Part shown: one piece after another, positions 1 to 5,309 of the stretch
How the letters are laid out: every line of letters starts with the position of its first letter
Position numbering within the stretch: the first letter of the stretch is position 1
Assembly (NCBI GenBank): GCA_009919445.1
Contig: RGBY01000114.1
Coordinates: forward strand, 1-7,771
Length of the DNA stretch: 7,771 bases
Reading direction: 5' to 3'
Source: Planctomycetia bacterium
GTDB taxonomy: Bacteria; Planctomycetota; Planctomycetia; Pirellulales; UBA1268
Program-made: the position numbers and the translations under genes
Notes under the pieces: generated by a model
Told to the model about the DNA's origin: nothing
What the model saw: the letters and a program-made list of their open reading frames with translations, nothing else
Database searches by the model: none

Positions 1-1283
1 GGGAAGTGCCAGACCATGCTGTCTCGCACATCACCGGCAGCATCACGAACCAGCCCCGGGTCAGTCGGGTCAATGGTCAACAGGGCAGACAAGTCCGCTC
101 CATCAAAGTGCTTGCCGGCAGGCCGCTTGGCACCAACCAACGAAAGGATGGTTGGATAGAGGTCGAGCCCGTTCACCATGACATTACTCTGCACACCAGC
201 AGGAATATCCGGCCCGACAACGATGAAGGGGACCCGCGTGCCCCCTTCTTTCAAAGAAATCTTGCCGCGATCAAGCGGTTCGTTGTCGGTGTAGACATCA
301 TCTCGCGGTCCCTCCATGCCACCATTGTCTGACGTGAAGAAGAGGTAGGTGTTCTCCGACAACTTATGACCTGGCCAGCGGGGGTCATCGGTCGTCTCGA
401 GCAGACTCACAATCTGGCCGACGTAGTAGTCGAATTGCTCGACCATGGCGCAGTAAAACGGATTGGTCTGGCCGGGCTGATTCCATTTCTCCTTGTGTTC
501 TTCGGTCAATGTCACGCCGAGTTTCTGCTCGTACTTCCTCAGCAAAGCCTCACTCCGCATGACAATCGGCGCGTGCACCAGCCAGGTCGCGTAGTAGAGA
601 AAAAAAGCATCGTCTTTGCTGTCACGAATGAAATCGAGTGCCCCCTGCTGTGGGGCATCAAATGGAAAGCCGTTCTCGTCGAGACGGTACGGGTCTTTGG
701 GATTGTGCGTGGCAAATCCAGTCAGCCGATCCGGCTTCATGGGCACCTGCACGCCGCGGTCATGAACTGAGACATCAAAGCCATGCCGATATGGCTTCGG
801 GAATTCGTAATGGTTGTTGGAGATATGCCACTTGCCACTGTGCCCGGTCCGATAACCATCTGCCTTGAGCGCCTCGGCAATGGTGTAGCGTTCAACTGGC
901 ATCCGAGCGGTGTAGAACGGCGAGATCAATGCTGACCTGCGGCCACCAGCATGCGGAGGAAAGCCCCCGGCGACGGAAGTCATCTCACCTCGAATCGGAT
1001 GCAGCCCACTAAGAATCGCTGCCCGACTTGGCGCACAGACTGGCGCCGGTGAATAGGCCTGCCAGAACAAAACTCCCTGCGTGGCAAGCCGGTCAAGGTT
1101 TGGCGTCTCCATGGGGGAAGGCTTGTCGATGTCGTAGCACTTCACATCCTGCCAGCCGAGGTCGTCAGCAAGGATGATGACAACATTCGGCTTGGCGGGG
1201 CGTTCGTCTGCGACATCGGCGTGGCCAACACCAGCCTGGAGAAGCAGCAAACACCCACCCAGCCACAGCCATGCATTTCTCAT
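1..1283 (-). CDS. Type I (formylglycine) sulfatase, secreted, 3' end cut by window edge
   Basis: This is a sulfatase of the alkaline-phosphatase superfamily, hydrolysing sulfate esters, probably on a polysaccharide; the substrate cannot be read from the sequence. 427 complete codons are present and the C-terminus lies beyond position 1. Residues 1-22 form a Sec signal peptide (hydrophobic core W5-L15, likely cleavage after VGHA), so it acts in the periplasm or outside. Metal-binding LADDLG gives D40 and D41. The sulfatase signature CAPSR starts at C83, the residue converted to formylglycine by a maturase. HSGKWH (148-153), H237 in the VHAP motif and TSDNGG (D319, N320) complete the expected active site. 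A stretch around residues 99-130 looks longer than in simple arylsulfatases. The last residues seen, VWHFP, match the conserved C-terminal-half motif of arylsulfatase A-like proteins. The ATG at 1283 is preceded by AGAGG at a suitable distance. It lies 100 bp downstream of the RNA methyltransferase gene on the same strand. Confidence 0.95.
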   Translation of the reverse strand, partial: MRNAWLWLGGCLLLLQAGVGHADVADERPAKPNVVIILADDLGWQDVKCYDIDKPSPMETPNLDRLATQGVLFWQAYSPAPVCAPSRAAILSGLHPIRGEMTSVAGGFPPHAGGRRSALISPFYTARMPVERYTIAEALKADGYRTGHSGKWHISNNHYEFPKPYRHGFDVSVHDRGVQVPMKPDRLTGFATHNPKDPYRLDENGFPFDAPQQGALDFIRDSKDDAFFLYYATWLVHAPIVMRSEALLRKYEQKLGVTLTEEHKEKWNQPGQTNPFYCAMVEQFDYYVGQIVSLLETTDDPRWPGHKLSENTYLFFTSDNGGMEGPRDDVYTDNEPLDRGKISLKEGGTRVPFIVVGPDIPAGVQSNVMVNGLDLYPTILSLVGAKRPAGKHFDGADLSALLTIDPTDPGLVRDAAGDVRDSMVWHF

Positions 1284-1331
1284 CTCAAATCCTCTTTTTC
1301 GTTGCGAACACCCCAAGGTGTGATGAGTGGA

Positions 1332-1352
1332 CGCGGGGCCCGATCGGCCGCG
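1332..1352. repeat. GC-rich imperfect hairpin between methyltransferase and sulfatase genes
   Basis: CGCGG (1332-1336) pairs with CCGCG (1348-1352), and CC/GG pairs inside it after a 2-nt bulge, giving 7 bp around the loop CGATC. A second small stem, ACACC/GGTGT with loop CCAA, lies at 1308-1321. Neither is followed by a T-run on the minus strand, so they are not typical intrinsic terminators. They could weaken read-through from the methyltransferase gene into the sulfatase gene, or simply reflect GC-rich intergenic sequence. The pairing is read directly from the sequence; any function is inference. Confidence 0.3.
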
Positions 1353-1383
1353 ACAGCCTGCCAGCCACAGGGATTGCAGGGCA

Positions 1384-2781
1384 TCAGCCGATCGTGGCAG
1401 CAAAACGGAGCCGAGCAGCAGCGGGCAGACCATTATTACTGCGATCACGATTGCCACGCAGCCAGCCTAACGGATGCCCCCGCCAGCGTGCCACAGCCCA
1501 GCCGAGTGGACCAGCCGGCAAGGCCAGCCCCTGCAAAAACTGCTGGGCAGCCTGATCATCGAGGTCGACTATCAACTGAGGCCGCCAGTTGTCATCACGC
1601 CGCAGGGCGAGCCCATGCGCCGGCATCCAATGCTTGCCCGGCCGGTAGGCAACCTCTCCGCCCACGCCAACCGAAGGATCAACAACCCGGGCTACATCAG
1701 CAGGCCATTCCTCCTGACGTTGGCCCCGCTCGACCACCAGCCCACCACAGGTCTGCCCCACTTGGTCAGCCCCAATGACCAGAGGCTTCCACGATCGCTC
1801 TGTCCCAAGCCCCTCTGGCTGAACTGATTGCCCTTGCCGCCTGAGCCGAATCGCATACGCCCCGCCGCATCGATCACGGTGGGGATAGAGGCGATAGCCC
1901 CCCGGCTCTAATGGTGAAAGCCAATCCTCAAGGCCAGCAACCGGTTCGACGGTCCAGCCAGCATGCTCAGCAAGAAAGGCAGCGACGACCTGTTCATTCT
2001 CTTCTGCGGCAAAGGTGCAGGTGGAGTAGACGAGGCGTCCACCAGGAGCAACCAGCATCGCCGCCGCCTGCAGAATGCGTCGCTGGCGAGCGGCTGCGTG
2101 TGCAACCCGAGACTCAATAAATGCTGCCGTTGACTGTCGCCCCCGGCCCAGCAACGTCTGTCCCGTACAGGGGGCGTCGACCAGGACGGCCTGAAACTGC
2201 TCTGACCAACGTGCTGCCAGCCGCTCGGGGTCAGCCGTACTCACCGCATACCGGGGAAACCCTACCCGCGCCAGGTTGTATTCCAGCGCCGGCACGCGTC
2301 CATGAATGGGCTCATTCGCCAGCAGGAAGCCACCACCAGGACCGACCTGTTCGAGGATGGCCGATGCCTTCCCCCCTGGTGCTGCGCAGACATCAGCAAC
2401 CCATTCAGTTGGTGCCGGATCGAGTAGCCGTAAGGCGAGCATCGACCCAGCATCCTGCACGAAGTAGCCGCCAGCGGCATGAGCCAGAAATTGCCCCGGC
2501 TGATGGGTATCAACACAGAAGCGACCGTCGGGAAACCAGGGAACCGGCTCAGTCGCAAACGGCAACCTGCTGGCCTGTGACTGCGCATCTTCGTGAGCCT
2601 GGCCACAGGCGGCCGCCGGCCGAGGCCGCACCGCCTTCGGCGGCCGCATGGTCATGGCTGCTGCCAGGGCAGACAGTTCGTCAGCAGGAAGGAGCCCGCT
2701 CAAATTGCCAAGTTCTGGCGGTCGTTCCACGGCAGGCTGTCGCCACCTTCCCCGACCAGCTTTGGTCTTCCTGCCCACCAT
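1384..2781 (-). CDS. RsmB/RsmF (NOL1/NOP2/Sun) family RNA cytosine-5 methyltransferase
   Basis: A 465-aa class I SAM-dependent methyltransferase expected to make 5-methylcytosine in rRNA (or tRNA) in the cytoplasm. The SAM-binding loop is VCAAPGGKA (C132-A139). Motif IV is DAPCTG with C205, and motif VI is YSTCTFAAEENE with C255; these two cysteines are the family's release and nucleophile residues. PVPWFPDG (79-86) and the AAGGYFVQDAGSM stretch (102-114) match the conserved region before the Rossmann fold in RsmF proteins. The C-terminus has GHPLGWLRGN, resembling the C-terminal RNA-binding part of RsmF, so RsmF-type is more likely than RsmB; the exact target base is not determinable. The N-terminus is short, arginine-rich and divergent: the usual RVNTLK-like segment is replaced by AVRPRP (50-55). 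Motif IV also lacks the usual Ser after the Cys (Thr206). The ATG at 2781 has GGGAG seven bases upstream. It sits 42 bp after the glycosidase-like gene, so co-transcription is likely. Confidence 0.9.
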   Translation of the reverse strand: MVGRKTKAGRGRWRQPAVERPPELGNLSGLLPADELSALAAAMTMRPPKAVRPRPAAACGQAHEDAQSQASRLPFATEPVPWFPDGRFCVDTHQPGQFLAHAAGGYFVQDAGSMLALRLLDPAPTEWVADVCAAPGGKASAILEQVGPGGGFLLANEPIHGRVPALEYNLARVGFPRYAVSTADPERLAARWSEQFQAVLVDAPCTGQTLLGRGRQSTAAFIESRVAHAAARQRRILQAAAMLVAPGGRLVYSTCTFAAEENEQVVAAFLAEHAGWTVEPVAGLEDWLSPLEPGGYRLYPHRDRCGGAYAIRLRRQGQSVQPEGLGTERSWKPLVIGADQVGQTCGGLVVERGQRQEEWPADVARVVDPSVGVGGEVAYRPGKHWMPAHGLALRRDDNWRPQLIVDLDDQAAQQFLQGLALPAGPLGWAVARWRGHPLGWLRGNRDRSNNGLPAAARLRFAATIG

Positions 2782-2823
2782 CGGCCTGCTCCCAACTGCC
2801 AGCTTTACTCTAAGGAACCAGCC

Positions 2824-4587
2824 TCATTGGGGCGTCGGCACACGGACAAAATCAACAGTGGTGAACTGCTTGAGACCTGGAATGGATGCCTCGAGCATGC
2901 CGCCACTCACTGGACGAACCGGGGTTTCCAAGACCCGCCGGCCCTGGTCCTTACCCGTGCGGGCATCCATGTTTTTCGTAACGACCCGGGCTTGATACCG
3001 CTGGCCATCCGCAAACCCTTCGCCCCGAAAATCACAGACACCCTGGCCCGTATTCGAATGCTTTCCCGTCTGAATGGTGCTTGGAATCTTCACCACCGCC
3101 GTCTCCTTGCCGCTGGCCCCAGAGGCGTAGAGCAGCACTCGGAACGAGCCCTGGCTGCGGTTGTAGCCGGCGATCCGATACCGTTCGTTACCGGTAAATC
3201 CGCGGCCAGTCACCGCAATATCATTGCCGACTTCACCCGCGACGGCATGCCGAATCACTTCGTCGGTGCCTGCTGCCAGTTCGGCAAACCACCGCCAGGC
3301 ATAGTAGTGAAGATGGTTGGGATCGGCTGGATTGATGTAGTTGTCGATCGTAAAAATGTTTCCATCGGGCCCGCCAACAGTAAAGTTGTTGTCATTGCCC
3401 TGAAGCACAACCTTTTGGGTGATGATGCCGGGGCCGCCGTCACTTGCCGGAATCACAATCGGCGGGGCAATTTTTGCCACCCGGCCGTTGTAATCACGAC
3501 GTTTGGTCAGCCCCATGGCCCAGCCACTGGAGTTGTCGCACCAGGGCAGTTGCATGGTATTGAGCCCCCGTTCCAGGCAGTGCCCCATAATGGTGAGCGT
3601 GCGGGCAAAGGCATCGCGTTCATCCTTGATGCCGTCACCGTTGACATCAACCGCGCTCCCACCATCATCCCAGGAAATCCACGACTCGGCCGAGAGCACA
3701 CTTTTGTGGGCATAGCCGGCCGCATCGAGCTTATTCCGAACGAGGTCGTAGTTACCCCAGACCGAGGGCACAAAACTGCCGTCCATGCCGCCATACCCAT
3801 CATTCTGATCAGACACGTTGAGATTAAGGGCATCGACGGTCTTGAGGAGTGACTGACTGGCCACGTAGCGGTCATACATTTCATTCACACCCCGGCCACC
3901 TTTATCTGCCAGGCCTGCCATCTGCCCACAGCCCTCACATGGACTCATGCCGGAGGTCGAAATGATGACCGGCTCAGCTGGCTCAGCCGAATAGACATCA
4001 CGAATGGCCTGCCCGCCGCGGATGAAGACTTCTTCAATCAGAAAATCGACGTCGCCCCCCTCCATCAAGCCCTGCAGATTCACTTCATGCGAAAGCTGAT
4101 AGGCGTCGACACGACCCTTGAAGTAACTCGCTATTCGTCTCGCAAACTCTGGAAACAGCCCATCTTGGGGCCGCTGTCCGCCGGCCTGCCCAGACACTGA
4201 CGCCCAGGCAGGACAATGGAAAAAGACAAATTCGACTTTCAGGCCACGCTTCCGGCAGGCGTCGACTGCCTGCTCCATGATCTTGAGGTGGGTCGAGGGG
4301 TGCTTGCGGTAATCGGTGTTCTTCCGCGTCGGCTCAAGCGCTGACCAGGCCATCCAAAACTGTACGTAACTGCTGTCTGTGGCGATGACTGGACGCGTCA
4401 CGTCGTAGGCATTGTTTTGTGGTCGTCCACTGTAGGGCTGCCAACGAACCCCCACCTGCAGATGATCGGTGGTCCAGACATAGTCACCAGTGGCCTTCGT
4501 TTCAGCCGCCTCAGATACCCCTGCGATAACGCCACAGGCAATCGAAGCGATACTCGATGCGACCATCCAGAAACGATGAATATCCAT
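2824..4587 (-). CDS. Secreted TIM-barrel glycoside hydrolase-like protein (clan GH-A type)
   Basis: A 587-aa protein, probably exported. Residues 1-28 form a signal peptide (core about M8-V24, then SEAAE). I chose the ATG at 4587 because AGAGGGG lies just upstream and the signal peptide begins there; an in-frame start 29 codons earlier would bury it. Residues about 40-350 read as a (beta/alpha)8 barrel: FWMAWSALEP (77-86), the strand KVEFVFFHCPAW (117-128), then VDAYQLSHEVN (160-170), where E168 sits like the acid/base Glu of the NEP motif, and SVLSAESW (296-303), where E301 sits like the nucleophile. A calcium-loop-like segment follows at 314-325 and a CxxC at 217-220. Residues about 450-587 look like an all-beta domain, as in GH39- or GH51-like enzymes. 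I cannot assign a GH family or substrate. By inference it cleaves a glycan outside the cytoplasm, perhaps with the nearby sulfatase. A non-catalytic barrel is possible, since the asparagine before the first Glu is His167 here. Confidence 0.8.
   Translation of the reverse strand: MDIHRFWMVASSIASIACGVIAGVSEAAETKATGDYVWTTDHLQVGVRWQPYSGRPQNNAYDVTRPVIATDSSYVQFWMAWSALEPTRKNTDYRKHPSTHLKIMEQAVDACRKRGLKVEFVFFHCPAWASVSGQAGGQRPQDGLFPEFARRIASYFKGRVDAYQLSHEVNLQGLMEGGDVDFLIEEVFIRGGQAIRDVYSAEPAEPVIISTSGMSPCEGCGQMAGLADKGGRGVNEMYDRYVASQSLLKTVDALNLNVSDQNDGYGGMDGSFVPSVWGNYDLVRNKLDAAGYAHKSVLSAESWISWDDGGSAVDVNGDGIKDERDAFARTLTIMGHCLERGLNTMQLPWCDNSSGWAMGLTKRRDYNGRVAKIAPPIVIPASDGGPGIITQKVVLQGNDNNFTVGGPDGNIFTIDNYINPADPNHLHYYAWRWFAELAAGTDEVIRHAVAGEVGNDIAVTGRGFTGNERYRIAGYNRSQGSFRVLLYASGASGKETAVVKIPSTIQTGKHSNTGQGVCDFRGEGFADGQRYQARVVTKNMDARTGKDQGRRVLETPVRPVSGGMLEASIPGLKQFTTVDFVRVPTPQ
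3613..3648 (-). other. EF-hand/dockerin-like calcium-binding loop within the glycosidase-like protein
   Basis: Residues 314-325 read DVNGDGIKDERD, the DxNxDGxxDxxD pattern of calcium loops in EF-hands, dockerins and thrombospondin type-3 repeats. It is a single loop rather than a dockerin pair, and it lies only 13 residues after the predicted nucleophile E301, inside the barrel region. A structural calcium site on a beta-alpha loop is the simplest reading. Calcium binding is inferred from the motif only. Confidence 0.6.
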
Positions 4588-4744
4588 GCCGTCCCCTCTT
4601 CTTTTCGCGTTGAACGTCCTCACTACCCAACCGTTTTTCAGACTAGGCCGCCGGGTTCGTGTCGATCCGAACACATTCGTGGCTCTGATTCAATCCGCAG
4701 CAGGCTCACGAGGGGCAAACGATCACGATCAGCCACCCGCAAGA

Positions 4745-5131
4745 TCACCCACCCAGCGACCGGCCCACGAGCAAACCGGCCCAGACCGCGAGCAAGCCCA
4801 CAAACACGGTGCCTCCGACGTAGGCCAGGGCAACTGTCAGCCGGCCCTGTTCCAGCAGGTCAACCGACTGAAACGCAAAGCTTGAATAGGTGGTGAAGCC
4901 GCCGAGGAAGCCAACCAGTACGACTGTCTCCAGACCAGTCGGCAGGCCCAGCCGGCCTCTCCCCAGCGCGACAATCAGCCCGAAAGCGAAACTCCCCAGC
5001 AGGTTCACTGCCAGCGTTCCCCAGGGCAGATCACGCCCGAGCCAACGCACTGCCACAGCAGCCACCCCGGCCCGGGTAAGCGTACCCAGGGCCCCGCCAA
5101 GGGCCAGCCACAACACATGGGACAGTGACAT
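4745..5131 (-). CDS. crcB: Fluoride-specific ion channel CrcB/Fluc
   Basis: A 128-aa membrane protein of the Fluc family, which works as an antiparallel dimer and lets fluoride leave the cytoplasm, protecting enolase and pyrophosphatase. Four hydrophobic segments are visible (about 5-28, 36-57, 66-87 and 95-125). Family motifs are GGALGTLTR (12-20), PWGTLAVNLLGSF (36-48) with the conserved pore Asn43, and GFLGGFTTYSSF (74-85), which holds the threonine pair of the central sodium site and the aromatic pore residues; the first of the usual two phenylalanines is Tyr82. Length is normal, so one gene probably makes a homodimer. AGAGGGA lies about ten bases before the ATG at 5131. It is divergent from the SulP gene, and 157 bp separate its stop from the next minus-strand start. 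I find no convincing fluoride riboswitch upstream, only a partial likeness in the divergent region. Confidence 0.96.
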   Translation of the reverse strand: MSLSHVLWLALGGALGTLTRAGVAAVAVRWLGRDLPWGTLAVNLLGSFAFGLIVALGRGRLGLPTGLETVVLVGFLGGFTTYSSFAFQSVDLLEQGRLTVALAYVGGTVFVGLLAVWAGLLVGRSLGG

Positions 5132-5207
5132 CTTGTTCGATTCCCTCTTTTGCAGCAGGGACGCCTTTGGCTGAACCGCTGAAAAATCTTCCTGTCTTGG
5201 GACAATC

Positions 5208-5239
5208 AGCCCCTATCTCGGTACCGTTGTGCTGGGGCT
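5208..5239. repeat. Inverted repeat AGCCCC/GGGGCT, competing with the neighbouring hairpin
   Basis: AGCCCC (5208-5213) is perfectly complementary to GGGGCT (5234-5239), giving a 6-bp stem with a 20-nt loop that contains the CGGTACCG palindrome. The right arm shares GGCT (5236-5239) with the hairpin at 5236-5260, so the two cannot form fully at once. The pairing is seen; regulation by it is inference. Confidence 0.4.
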
Positions 5240-5260
5240 CTGGCGACGCATCGCCAAGCC
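5236..5260. repeat. 10-bp hairpin with one bulge in the crcB/sulP intergenic region
   Basis: GGCT, a bulged C, then TGGCGA (5241-5246), loop CGCA, TCGCCA (5251-5256) and AGCC (5257-5260) form a strong stem on either strand. The core TGGCGA-N4-TCGCCA is a 16-bp inverted repeat of the size expected for a dimeric repressor operator. It lies about 50 bp before the chosen SulP start and 105 bp before the crcB start. An alternative pairing, TCTGGC (5239-5244) with GCCAGA (5258-5263), is also possible. It could be an operator, a leader-RNA structure or, if translation starts at 5229, coding sequence. Confidence 0.5.
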
Positions 5261-5309
5261 AGAACCGTTTGGATACCCAAAGAGCATACCCCGAAGAGCT
5301 GCTGGAACG

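Larger units (their letters stand above)
5132..5309. promoter_or_regulatory. Divergent crcB/sulP intergenic region
   Basis: 178 bp between the starts of two oppositely transcribed genes, so it must hold both promoters unless either gene is driven from elsewhere. I find no confident -35/-10 pair on either strand. It contains the AGAGGGA ribosome-binding site of crcB near its left edge, a CGGTACCG palindrome at 5219-5226, and the inverted repeats listed separately at 5236-5260 and 5208-5239. If the SulP protein starts at the GTG at 5229, the right part of this region would be coding. Confidence 0.55.

Noticed and set aside
6..770. Plus-strand open frames opposite the sulfatase
   Set aside because: The opposite strand encodes every sulfatase active-site motif in one continuous frame.
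1221..1778. A 185-codon plus-strand open frame rich in Gln, Pro and His
   Set aside because: Low-complexity composition and full overlap with the sulfatase start and the methyltransferase 3' end mark it as an antisense shadow.
2593..3852. A 419-codon open frame on the plus strand
   Set aside because: It runs antisense across the methyltransferase and glycosidase-like genes, has no recognisable domain, and its length is explained by high GC content with few stops.
4652..4677. Weak inverted repeats downstream of crcB (GTTCG/CGAAC and CGTGTC/AACACA-type pairings) as a terminator
   Set aside because: The stem is only about 5 bp, partly wobble, with no T-run after it on the minus strand.
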